Source: Oleiagrimonas soli (GTDB lineage: Bacteria; Pseudomonadota; Gammaproteobacteria; Xanthomonadales; Rhodanobacteraceae). Taken from it: a stretch of 64,000 bases of DNA. The translations under genes were made by a program, and so were the position numbers. Shown here one piece after another: positions 26,483-34,471 of this stretch. Under the pieces are notes generated by a model. It saw nothing but the letters and a program-made list of their open reading frames with translations, did no database searches and had not been told where the DNA came from. Where the stretch lies: contig NZ_KN196470.1 of the NCBI RefSeq assembly GCF_000761445.1, forward strand, positions 2,614,453 through 2,678,452. Direction: 5' to 3'. The number at the start of each line of letters is the position of its first letter. The first letter of the stretch is position 1.

Positions 26483-27040
26483 TCAGGGTCGATAGCGGCC
26501 GGCGAGATACTCGCGCGCCATGAACAGGGCAGCGATGGAGCGCCCCTCGGTGACGTCGTCGCGCGCCAGCAGCAGGTGCAGCTCGGACAGCTTCCACGCC
26601 ACCACGTCGAGCGGCTCCGGTTCGTCGCCTTCCAGTTTCTCGGCAAACAGGTCTTGCGCCAGCACCACGTTGGTCACGTGGCTCATGTACGCCGGCGACA
26701 GCGACAGCGAACCGATGTGCCGCAGCGAACGCGCGCCGAAACCGGCTTCCTCTTTCAGTTCGCGATTGGCGGCCTGCTCGACGCTCTCGTCACGATCCAT
26801 GCGGCCCTTGGGCAGGCCCAGCTCGTAGTGGTCGAGACCGACGCTGTACTCGCGCACCAGCAGCACGGTGTCGTCGTCGCGCATCGGCACGATGATGACC
26901 GCGCCCAGTCCGGAGCTGAGCAGACGTTCGTGGGTGCGCCGCTCGCCGTTGGAGAATTCCAGATCCACTTCCTCGATGTGCAGGAAGCGGCTGCGCTCGA
27001 CGGTGCGGGTGTCGTGGATGATCGGATACTTGCGGCTCAT
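26483..27040 (-). CDS. nudE: ADP compounds hydrolase NudE
   Basis: Nudix hydrolase active on ADP-ribose, NADH and diadenosine polyphosphates in characterised relatives. 185 residues. Seen: LLVREYSVGLDHYELGLPKG and the Nudix box at 79-101 (G-x5-E-x7-R-E-L-K-E-E-A-G). The PKG before the box and the EYSVG segment are NudE/ADP-ribose pyrophosphatase features. The ATG at 27040 gives the standard start MSRKYPII. It lies 26 bases after the inositol-phosphatase gene and 9 bases before cysQ. Confidence 0.92.
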   Translation of the reverse strand: MSRKYPIIHDTRTVERSRFLHIEEVDLEFSNGERRTHERLLSSGLGAVIIVPMRDDDTVLLVREYSVGLDHYELGLPKGRMDRDESVEQAANRELKEEAGFGARSLRHIGSLSLSPAYMSHVTNVVLAQDLFAEKLEGDEPEPLDVVAWKLSELHLLLARDDVTEGRSIAALFMAREYLAGRYRP

Positions 27041-27066
27041 TCGGTCATTGTACGCCCGCCGGGATG

Positions 27067-27846
27067 TCAGGTCCGCTGCAGCCGCCGCAGCACGGGCTCG
27101 TGCAGCGCCGGCACGGCGGCCAGCACGCTGCGCGTGTCCAGATTCAGCTCGTTGCCGTACAGATCGCTGAACACGCCGCCGGCCTCACGCACGATCACCG
27201 CCAGCGCGGCGATGTCGAGGATGTTCACGTCCGACTCGATCACCACGTCCAGGCCGCCGCGCGCCAGCAGGTGGTAGTGACAGAAATCGCCATAGCCGCG
27301 GATGCGGTTGCTGTCGCGGATCAGCTGACCGAGCGCGTCCCAGCGCGCATCGGCGGTCAGCGTGGCGACGTTGCTGATGGAGATCGACGCCTGCGCCAGC
27401 GTTTCGGTGCCGGCGACATGCACCGGCGCGCCGTCGAGGAACGCGCCGCCGCCGACCGTGGCCCACATCGTCTCGCCGAAGATCGGCGCCGAGGACACGC
27501 CCAGCACCAGTTGGCCGCGATGCATCAGCGCGATCTGCGTGGACAGGAATGGCGTGCGGCGCACGAAGCTCTTGGTGCCGTCGAGCGGATCGACCAGCCA
27601 CAGGAAATCACCCTCGCCCTGACGACCGAATTCCTCGCCGTAGAAACCATGCTCAGGGTAGCGCGTACCGATGATCCGGCGGATGGCCTGCTCGGCCTCG
27701 CGGTCGGCCACGGTGACCGGCGTGTCGTCGGCCTTCAGTTCGACCTGTGCGCCGTGCTGCCAGTAGTGGCGGATCACCTCGGCCGCGGCCTGCGCCGCCT
27801 CGCGCGCCGTGTCCAGCGCCTGCTGCAGAGAAAACGTGTCGCTCAA
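27067..27846 (-). CDS. Inositol monophosphatase-family phosphatase, possibly HisN-type histidinol phosphatase
   Basis: Li-sensitive-type phosphatase of the IMPase superfamily. 259 residues. Seen: metal residues Glu71/72 in YGEEFG, FLWLVDPLDGTKSF (Asp86, Asp89), and ESDVNILDIAALAVIV, where most relatives have WDxAA. The pattern and length resemble proteins annotated as histidinol-phosphatases, but no his genes are near, so I leave the symbol blank. I chose the TTG at 27846: GGGAGC lies upstream and the codon overlaps the gspN stop in TTGA. The open frame continues to 28518 only because it runs inside gspN. Confidence 0.87.
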   Translation of the reverse strand: MSDTFSLQQALDTAREAAQAAAEVIRHYWQHGAQVELKADDTPVTVADREAEQAIRRIIGTRYPEHGFYGEEFGRQGEGDFLWLVDPLDGTKSFVRRTPFLSTQIALMHRGQLVLGVSSAPIFGETMWATVGGGAFLDGAPVHVAGTETLAQASISISNVATLTADARWDALGQLIRDSNRIRGYGDFCHYHLLARGGLDVVIESDVNILDIAALAVIVREAGGVFSDLYGNELNLDTRSVLAAVPALHEPVLRRLQRT

Positions 27847-28601
27847 CGTGCTGCTCCCATCAGTGCCCCGCTCTGGCGGCGAACGATCAGTGTGCCATCT
27901 TGTTGCAGCGGACCGAGGTGCGACAGCACCTGGCGCACGCGCGTCGCGCCGTCGCGCGCCTGCAGACGCGCGTCCAGACGCCAGCCCAGCAGCGAAACCT
28001 GCGCCTGTCCGGAAAGCGCCAGCGGACCGCCGTCGTCGCCGAGCGTCGCGATCAGCGTGGTGCCGGCCTGCTCGTGCAGCCGCGCATGCAAACGACCCAG
28101 CGACACCGGCCCCTGCGCATCGGCCAGGGCCGCCTGCCAGCTCACCGTGCCGTCCAGCTGCTGCGGCCAGCGATCGCGCACGTGCAGCCGTGCAATGTCG
28201 ATCTCCACATCGCCCATCGGTTGCAGCCCCGGCGAACCGACCGTGATGGGCAGACGCTGCGCGTGCACCACCGCGTGCAAATCCCGGCCGATCAGGACAT
28301 CGCCGCGGCGCTGCAGACGACCGTCGCCGCGCAACAGCGGACCGTCCACGCGCGCATCCAGTCGCAGATGCCCGAAAACCGCCAGCCGCGACAGCGTCCA
28401 GTCCACCTCGCCCAGCGGCATGCCGGCGTAGACCACGTCCTCGGCGCGACCGTTCCAGACGCTGCCGTGCAGCGCGCCGACCTGCAGCTGCGGCGCATGA
28501 TCGCGCGCCAGCCGCCACGCCCAGGACGCGGGAAAGAAGGCCACGAGCACCGCCACGATCAGCAGCACCAGCAGCAGTCCACGCAAGAACCGGCCGATCA
28601 C
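27843..28601 (-). CDS. gspN: Type II secretion system protein N (GspN)
   Basis: Inner-membrane-anchored periplasmic protein of some type II secretion systems. 252 residues from a GTG at 28601 with AGGTGA 6 bases upstream. Seen: one N-terminal membrane helix (about 5-25), then a beta-rich domain with LQVGALHGSVWNGRAEDV, the hallmark start of the GspN fold, and an end with LIVRRQSGAL. It heads the operon and overlaps the phosphatase by 4 bases (TTGA). No other gsp gene is in the window, so this is a detached copy or a GspN-like protein with another task. Confidence 0.82.
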   Translation of the reverse strand: MIGRFLRGLLLVLLIVAVLVAFFPASWAWRLARDHAPQLQVGALHGSVWNGRAEDVVYAGMPLGEVDWTLSRLAVFGHLRLDARVDGPLLRGDGRLQRRGDVLIGRDLHAVVHAQRLPITVGSPGLQPMGDVEIDIARLHVRDRWPQQLDGTVSWQAALADAQGPVSLGRLHARLHEQAGTTLIATLGDDGGPLALSGQAQVSLLGWRLDARLQARDGATRVRQVLSHLGPLQQDGTLIVRRQSGALMGAAR

Positions 28602-28625
28602 GGCTTCACCTGCCTGCCACAGTCC

Positions 28626-28645
28626 GGCGCTTGAGTACAAGCGCC
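28626..28645. promoter_or_regulatory. Palindrome between divergent gspN and bioA
   Basis: A perfect inverted repeat, GGCGCTTG-AGTA-CAAGCGCC, lies within the 66-base divergent gap and starts 42 bases upstream of bioA. It could be an operator or a transcript hairpin. It does not match the BirA operator or the BioR site. Confidence 0.45.
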
Positions 28646-28667
28646 CTGGACGGGGATGATGTAAGGC

Positions 28668-30035
28668 ATGAACGACACCAAAAAGCTCTCCGGCAATGCC
28701 GCACTCGCAGCGCGCGATCTTCGACACGTGTGGCATCCGTGCACGCAGATGCACGACCACGAAACCATCCCCATGGTACCCATCGTGCGCGGCGAAGGGG
28801 CGTGGCTTTTCGACGCCGACGGCAAACGTTATATCGACGGCATCAGCTCGTGGTGGGTGAACCTGTTCGGCCACGCCAATCCGCGCATCGCCGCCGCGCT
28901 GGCCGACCAGGCGCGCACACTGGAGCATGTCATTTTCGCCGGTTTCACGCACGAGCCGGCGCTGCAGCTGGCCGAGGAACTGGTGCGGGTGACGCCCGAA
29001 GGCCTCAACCGCGTGTTCTACGGCGACAACGGTTCGTCCGCCATCGAGGTGGCGCTGAAGATGAGCTTCCACTACTGGCTCAACCAGGGCCACGGCGAGA
29101 AGACCCGCTTCGTCGCCCTGACCGGCAGCTACCACGGCGAAACGCTGGGCGCGCTGTCGGTCAGCGACGTGGCGCTGTATCGCAAGACCTACGCGCCGCT
29201 GCTGCTGGAACCGATCCTGGCGCCGTCGCCGGACACCTGGGACGCCGAGCCGGGCGAAACGCCCGCCGACGTCGCCACGCGCCGTCTGGGCGATCTGCGC
29301 GCCGTGCTGGAACGGCAGGCCGGCGAGATCTGCGCGGTGATCGTCGAACCGCTGGTGCAGTGCGCCGGCGGCATGCGCATGTACCACCCGGATTATCTGG
29401 CCGGCCTGCGCACGCTGTGCGACGAGTTCGACGTGCACTTCATCGCCGACGAGATCGCCGTCGGCTTCGGCCGCACCGGCACGATGTTTGCGTGCGAACA
29501 GGCCGGCGTGCGTCCGGATTTCATGTGCCTGTCGAAGGGGCTGACCGCCGGCACGCTGGCGCTGTCGGCCGTGCTCACGACCGACGCCGTGTACGAGGCG
29601 TTCTACGCCGAATACGCCTCGGGCAAGGCCTTTCTGCATTCGCACAGCTACACCGGCAATCCGCTGGCCTGCCGCGTGGCGCTGGAGACGCTGGCGATCT
29701 TCCGCGACGAACCGGTGATCGAGAACAACCGCCGCCTCGCCGCCCACCTGGCCTCGCGGTTGGCGCCGCTGCGCGATCATCCGCACGTCGCCGACGTGCG
29801 CCAGACCGGCATGATCGCCGCGGTCGAACTGGTGCGCGACAAGGCCTCGCGCACGCCCTTCCCGTTCGAGGAACGCCGCGGCATGCGCGTGTACTTGCAC
29901 GGTCTGACCCGCGAATGCCTGCTGCGGCCGCTCGGCAACGTGGTCTATTTCATGCCGCCGTACGTGGTCACGGAGAGCGAGATCGACCATCTGGTCGACG
30001 TCGCCATCGAAGGCATCGAACGCGCGGTGGCCTGA
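28668..30035 (+). CDS. bioA: Adenosylmethionine-8-amino-7-oxononanoate aminotransferase
   Basis: Biotin pathway enzyme: converts KAPA to DAPA using S-adenosylmethionine as amino donor, with PLP. 455 residues. Seen: the BioA-specific HPCTQM at 23-28, YGDNGSSAIEVALKM, TGSYHGETLGA, EPLVQCAGGM, DEIAVGFGRTG, and the PLP lysine Lys290 in CLSKGLTAG. The CTQM motif separates it from other class III transaminases such as GABA or ornithine enzymes. bioB, bioF and bioD are not in the window. It is divergent from gspN. Confidence 0.96.
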   Translation: MNDTKKLSGNAALAARDLRHVWHPCTQMHDHETIPMVPIVRGEGAWLFDADGKRYIDGISSWWVNLFGHANPRIAAALADQARTLEHVIFAGFTHEPALQLAEELVRVTPEGLNRVFYGDNGSSAIEVALKMSFHYWLNQGHGEKTRFVALTGSYHGETLGALSVSDVALYRKTYAPLLLEPILAPSPDTWDAEPGETPADVATRRLGDLRAVLERQAGEICAVIVEPLVQCAGGMRMYHPDYLAGLRTLCDEFDVHFIADEIAVGFGRTGTMFACEQAGVRPDFMCLSKGLTAGTLALSAVLTTDAVYEAFYAEYASGKAFLHSHSYTGNPLACRVALETLAIFRDEPVIENNRRLAAHLASRLAPLRDHPHVADVRQTGMIAAVELVRDKASRTPFPFEERRGMRVYLHGLTRECLLRPLGNVVYFMPPYVVTESEIDHLVDVAIEGIERAVA

Positions 30036-30044
30036 ACCGACGGC

Positions 30045-30437
30045 TCAGACCGGCCACGCGCCGAACACGACGCCGTACAGGGTGAATTGCAGCGTGTGGT
30101 AGCCGCCGTCGAGCAGAAACAGTTTCAGGCTGCGCCGCGCGAACAGGTAGTTGATGCCGAAGCTGGTCGCCACCCAGCACAGGCCGGCGATCAGTCCGGC
30201 GCCGACCGCGAAACGGAATTCCGGCGACGGCCCGAGAAACAGCGAGAACACGAACGCCGACAGCAGACTCAGCACGAACGCGCTGAGGAACGTGCGCAGC
30301 AGCGGCGGGGATTTCTCCGGGCTGACGCCGGCTTCGCGCGTCCACAGACGCTGGAACACGAAGCCGTACCACAGGCTGCCCAGCACGAAGCTCGACATCG
30401 CCGCCGCCAGCACCGCCCACAGTTCGACATCCCGCAT
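30045..30437 (-). CDS. DUF1761-like four-helix membrane protein
   Basis: Function unknown. 130 residues with four hydrophobic segments (about 8-28, 48-68, 76-96, 108-128). The opening AAAMSSFVLGSLWYGFVF followed by W is the DUF1761 pattern. It converges on bioA (9-base gap between stops). The region between its start and the next gene (30438-30561) shows no gene. The ATG at 30437 has no strong ribosome site. Confidence 0.75.
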   Translation of the reverse strand: MRDVELWAVLAAAMSSFVLGSLWYGFVFQRLWTREAGVSPEKSPPLLRTFLSAFVLSLLSAFVFSLFLGPSPEFRFAVGAGLIAGLCWVATSFGINYLFARRSLKLFLLDGGYHTLQFTLYGVVFGAWPV

Positions 30438-30561
30438 GGTTCACCCCGCGCCGCTCGTCCTTTCGGGCAACGCTACCCCGATATGGACGTCCATGTCATT
30501 GCAACCAAAGGCGCAGGCCGTTCGGCGTGCCACGCCCGCGTGAGCGCAACGAGGGCGGATG

Positions 30562-32241
30562 TCAGCCGTTGCCGAGGCGCGTGCGCAGCGCCTGCAGACG
30601 CGGCGCATCGGGACGCAGCTTACCCGCGGCCTGCAGCGCCTGCTGCGCGGCCGCGCGATTGCCTTCGTCGAGGCGCTTCTCGGCCTGGTCGAGCCAGGCG
30701 CTGGCCAGCCGGCGTCGCATGCCGACCTGCGATGTATCGCCAGGCACGAGCTGTTCGAGTACCGAGAGCATCTTGCTGGCCTGCGCCAGGTCGCCCTTGC
30801 TCATGGCGCGATCGAAACGGATGCGCGCGTGTCCGGCCAGTCCCTGCAGACCGGCCAGCGCATCGCGGTTGTTGCCGTCGATGTTGAGCACTTCGCTGTA
30901 CAGGTCGTAGGCGCTGGCGCCGGGCGGGAGCATGATGTCGCCAGCGTCGAGCGCGGCCTGCGCGCGCTTGAGCAGATCGTCGACACGCGCCTGCTGCTGC
31001 GGGCTGAGCGGAGTGGCCGGCTGATCCTGCCCGGCCGCCTGCTGCTGGCTGCTCAGACGCGAGCGCGCCGCGGCCAGATCCGACGAGTGCGGCGCCAGTT
31101 GCTGGGCCTGATCGAGCAGTGTCGAGGCATCCTTGAAGTCCTGCGCATCGATCGACGCGTTGGCGCGCAGAATCAGCGCCTGCGCCACCTGACCGACGCC
31201 GGCCTTGGCCTGCGCGTTGTCCGGATCGAGCTTGAGCACCGCCTGGAACTGCGCCAGCGCGTTGTCGTCGCCGTCGCCGGTGAACTTGCCCGCGCGCAGC
31301 GCGTCGCTGGCCTGCTGCAGATGCTGCTGGATCGCCGCTTCGGACTGCTGGCGCGCCTGCGCCAGATGCGCGCGCAGCGACGGCAGATCGCCGTAACCGG
31401 GCATCAGCGAAGCGATGTCGCCGATCAGGTTGTCGGCCTGATCCAGCTGCCCGGCGTCGAGCGCGGCACGCGCCTGCCCGGCCAAGGCGTCGCCGACCTT
31501 GTCCAGGCCATGGCGCGCGACGGCGTTGTCCGGATCGGCCTTGAGCGCCTGCTGGAACAGCTTGGCCGCGCCCTGGTCGCCGTCGAGCTTGCCCGCCGCC
31601 AGCGCCGACTGCGCCTGCGTGATGAGCGCATCGGTCTGCGCCTGCGACTGACGCGCCTTCAGCAGCTGCTGCGACACGTCGTGCACGTCGTCGCCGCCGC
31701 CGAGCAACTCGCGCGCGTCCTCGACGGCGGCCTGCGCGTCGGCGTAATCGCCCTTGGCGATGGCGTCGCGGGCGCGCTGCAATTCGGCCTCGCCAACCTT
31801 GCGCAGGCCGGCGTTGGCCTGCTCGTTGTCCGGTTCCAGGGCGCGCACGGCTCCGTACAACTCGCGCGCGCTGTTGCCGTCATTGCCTTCCAGGTTGCCG
31901 GCGGCATAGGCCGCGTCGGCGCGCGCCAGCAGGCTGTTGAGCTGGGTGCGCGGGAACAGTCCGCGCAACGCATCCTGATTGAGCCAGGCGAGGGTGCCGA
32001 CGGCGATCACGATCACGGCCAGCACTGGCCACAGCCAGCCACGCCGGGAACCGCCGCGGCGCGGGGACGGCGGCGGCGGCGCGCTCGCTCGGCGACGCGT
32101 TTCGCCCGGCAGCACCATGTCGGGCTGCGCGGACGGCGGGGAAGCGGACGGCGCGGCGGCCGGACGGCCGTGCAGCTGGTCGAGATCGCCCAGGCTCGGT
32201 TCGGTGCGGCCTCGCGACCCGGAGTTGCGTTGTTCGCCCAT
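30562..32241 (-). CDS. Membrane-anchored protein built from four tandem TPR-like repeat units
   Basis: I cannot assign a function. 559 residues: a cytoplasmic Pro/Ser/Arg-rich N-terminus (1-68), one membrane helix (about 69-87), then an all-helical periplasmic part made of repeated units. The units begin near residues 104 (LLARADAAYAAGNLEG), 206 (LITQAQSALAAGKLDG), 307 (HLQQASDALRAGKFTG) and 423 (LLKRAQAALDAGDI); a half unit closes the protein near 517. Each unit is two TPR-like hairpins, the first containing an L-x-PDN-type element (LEPDNEQA, ADPDNAVA, LDPDNAQA). The layout suggests a binding scaffold. The ATG at 32241 follows GAGCTC; it lies 76 bases downstream of relA. Confidence 0.8.
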   Translation of the reverse strand: MGEQRNSGSRGRTEPSLGDLDQLHGRPAAAPSASPPSAQPDMVLPGETRRRASAPPPPSPRRGGSRRGWLWPVLAVIVIAVGTLAWLNQDALRGLFPRTQLNSLLARADAAYAAGNLEGNDGNSARELYGAVRALEPDNEQANAGLRKVGEAELQRARDAIAKGDYADAQAAVEDARELLGGGDDVHDVSQQLLKARQSQAQTDALITQAQSALAAGKLDGDQGAAKLFQQALKADPDNAVARHGLDKVGDALAGQARAALDAGQLDQADNLIGDIASLMPGYGDLPSLRAHLAQARQQSEAAIQQHLQQASDALRAGKFTGDGDDNALAQFQAVLKLDPDNAQAKAGVGQVAQALILRANASIDAQDFKDASTLLDQAQQLAPHSSDLAAARSRLSSQQQAAGQDQPATPLSPQQQARVDDLLKRAQAALDAGDIMLPPGASAYDLYSEVLNIDGNNRDALAGLQGLAGHARIRFDRAMSKGDLAQASKMLSVLEQLVPGDTSQVGMRRRLASAWLDQAEKRLDEGNRAAAQQALQAAGKLRPDAPRLQALRTRLGNG

Positions 32242-32316
32242 GGAAGAGCTCGAAACCTTGACTCCGTTCAGCTTAGCATCGTCAAACCCGCGCCAGCACT
32301 TGTGTCGGGGCCGCAT

Positions 32317-34416
32317 TCAGCCGGCAGCCAGCCGTTCCACCTCGATCACGTTGGGCAGGGTTTCCAGACGCGCCAGCAGCACCGACAACTGCTCGAAATC
32401 GCGCACCCGCAGGGTGAAGGTCATTTCCGCCTCGCCGGTGCGCGCGAACAGGCGGCTGGACGAGGCGACGATGGGCGCGCCGAAATTGGTGATGAGTCCG
32501 GTAACGTCCTTCTGCAGCCCCTTGCGGTCGTAGCCGAGCACGCGCACGGTGGCTTCGTAGGCGCGCTCCGGCGCGCGTCCCCATTCGACTTCGATCACGC
32601 GCTTGGGGTCGCGCCGCGCCAGGCGCATCAGGCTGGCGCAATCGCGTCGATGCACCGAGACGCCGCGCCCCTTGGTGATGTAACCGCGCACCGGATCGCC
32701 CGGCAGCGGCTGGCAGCAGCGCGCCAGCGTGGTCATCAGATCGCCCACGCCCTGCACGCGCATCGCGCCGGGGTCGACGCGTTCGCTGCGCCGCGGCGGC
32801 GCGGGACGCGGCGCCGGCGCATCGGTCTCGCTCTCGGTCAGACTGCGCGCGACCTGCGCCGTGGACAGCTCGCCCAGCGCCAGCGCCACCAGCATCTCTT
32901 CCGGCTGCTGGAAGCCGAGCTTGCGCGCCAGCGCGTCCTGGTCGGCGTCGGTCATCGCCAGTCGCTTGAGTTCGCGTTCCAGCAGCGCACGCCCGGCAAC
33001 CAGATTGGTCGCGTGCTCCTTGCGCCGGAACCAGGCGCGCACCTTGTCCTTCGCGCGTCCCGAATGCAGGTAGCCGTGATGCGGCGACAGCCAGTCGCGA
33101 CTGGGCTCGGACTGCTTGGCGGTGAGAATCTCCACGCGGTCGCCGCTGCGCGGCTGATGGGTCAGCGGCACGATGCGGTCGTTGACCTTGGCGCCGCGGC
33201 AGCGATGCCCGACGTCGGTGTGGATGTGATACGCGAAATCGAGCACGGTCGCGCCGCGCGGCATGTCCACGACCTCGCCGCGCGGCGTCAGCACGTAGAC
33301 GCGATCCTCGTCCAGCGCGGTCTCGAAATCGGCCAGCAGGCCGGCATCGTCGTCGCCGCGCGATTCCAGCAGCGTGCGCAGCCAGGCGACGCGCTTCTCG
33401 AACTGCGCGTCGTTCGAGCCGCCCTCCTTGTAGCGCCAGTGCGCGGCCACGCCGAGTTCGTTGTCGCGATGCATCGCGTGGGTGCGGATCTGCACTTCCA
33501 GCGTGCGCCCGCCCGGCCCCAGCACGGCGGTATGCAGCGAGCGGTAGCCGTTCTGCTTGGGCCGCGCGATGTAGTCGTCGAATTCCTTGGGAATGTGCGG
33601 CCACAGACCGTGCACCACGCCCAGCGCGGCGTAGCAGTCGGCCACGTCGTCGACCAGCACGCGCAGCGCGCGGATGTCGTACAGCTCGTCGAAATCCAGA
33701 TGCTTGCGCTGCATCTTCTTCCAGATGGAATGGATGTGCTTGGGCCGGCCCGCGATGTCCGCCGCGATGCCCGCCTCGCGCAGCTTGCCGCCCAGCGTGT
33801 CGATGCACTCGCGGATGAAACGCTCGCGATCCACACGGCGCTCGTCGAGCAACTTGGCGATGCGTTTGTAGACATCGGGCTGCTGGAAACGGAAGGCCAG
33901 ATCCTCCAGCTCCCACTTCAGCTGCCAGATGCCGAGACGGTTGGCCAGCGGCGCGTGGATGTCGGCGGTCAGCTTGGCCAGCCGACGCGCTTCCTCCGCC
34001 GGCAACTTGGCCGCGCCGCGCATGCGCAACAGCTGGCGTACCAGCAGCACGAACACCACGCGCACGTCGCGGATGATCGCCAGCAGCAGGCGCCGCAAGC
34101 CTTCGCTGGCGCCGCTGCGCTCGGCGTGCAGCGCCCACACGCGCTCGGCGGCGAACTGACCCTCGACCAGACGCACCAGCGTCTGCGGCAGCGCCGCGCT
34201 CACCGCGTCCCAGGCGGCGCGGTCGTGTTCGGCGACGGCGAACCACAGCGCCGCGGCGCGGGTTTCCTCGTCGCAGCCGAGCGCAGCCAGCAGTTCCAGC
34301 GTGTGCTGCTGTGTCTCGCGCGCGGATTCGGGCAGACCGGCACAGGCGTCCAGCGCGTCGCGCAGCAACGGCGAGGCGGGGGCGGAAGCCTGCGGTGGAC
34401 GAGACGATGCGGTCAT
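32317..34416 (-). CDS. relA: (p)ppGpp synthetase RelA
   Basis: Ribosome-associated stringent-response enzyme making pppGpp from ATP and GTP. 699 residues. Seen: a degenerate HD region with no His-Asp pair (so hydrolase probably absent), the synthetase domain (about 230-350) with GRPKHIHSIWKKM, FDELYDIRALRVLVDD, EFDDYIARPKQNGYRSLHT and VQIRTHAMH, the TGS domain with VYVLTPRGEVVDMPRGAT, then a ZFD-type Cys pair (ARCCQPLPGD) and a C-terminal ACT domain. The EFDD motif is that of RelA and not bifunctional SpoT. The ATG at 34416 gives a somewhat shorter N-terminus than E. coli RelA. Confidence 0.95.
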   Translation of the reverse strand: MTASSRPPQASAPASPLLRDALDACAGLPESARETQQHTLELLAALGCDEETRAAALWFAVAEHDRAAWDAVSAALPQTLVRLVEGQFAAERVWALHAERSGASEGLRRLLLAIIRDVRVVFVLLVRQLLRMRGAAKLPAEEARRLAKLTADIHAPLANRLGIWQLKWELEDLAFRFQQPDVYKRIAKLLDERRVDRERFIRECIDTLGGKLREAGIAADIAGRPKHIHSIWKKMQRKHLDFDELYDIRALRVLVDDVADCYAALGVVHGLWPHIPKEFDDYIARPKQNGYRSLHTAVLGPGGRTLEVQIRTHAMHRDNELGVAAHWRYKEGGSNDAQFEKRVAWLRTLLESRGDDDAGLLADFETALDEDRVYVLTPRGEVVDMPRGATVLDFAYHIHTDVGHRCRGAKVNDRIVPLTHQPRSGDRVEILTAKQSEPSRDWLSPHHGYLHSGRAKDKVRAWFRRKEHATNLVAGRALLERELKRLAMTDADQDALARKLGFQQPEEMLVALALGELSTAQVARSLTESETDAPAPRPAPPRRSERVDPGAMRVQGVGDLMTTLARCCQPLPGDPVRGYITKGRGVSVHRRDCASLMRLARRDPKRVIEVEWGRAPERAYEATVRVLGYDRKGLQKDVTGLITNFGAPIVASSSRLFARTGEAEMTFTLRVRDFEQLSVLLARLETLPNVIEVERLAAG

Positions 34417-34471
34417 GGGACGAGCCTAGTACGAAGCGTGGGCCGGACGAAATGACGGCGCGTGGTATCGC

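Noticed and set aside
27067..28518. A 483-residue version of the inositol phosphatase
   Set aside because: The added N-terminal residues are the frame-shifted shadow of gspN. The TTG at 27846 has a ribosome site and begins at the IMPase fold.
30559..34455. A 1298-codon open frame on the plus strand, antisense to the repeat protein and relA
   Set aside because: It has no recognisable domain, follows the third-position GC bias of the opposite strand, and covers two genes with clear families. It is a composition artefact.
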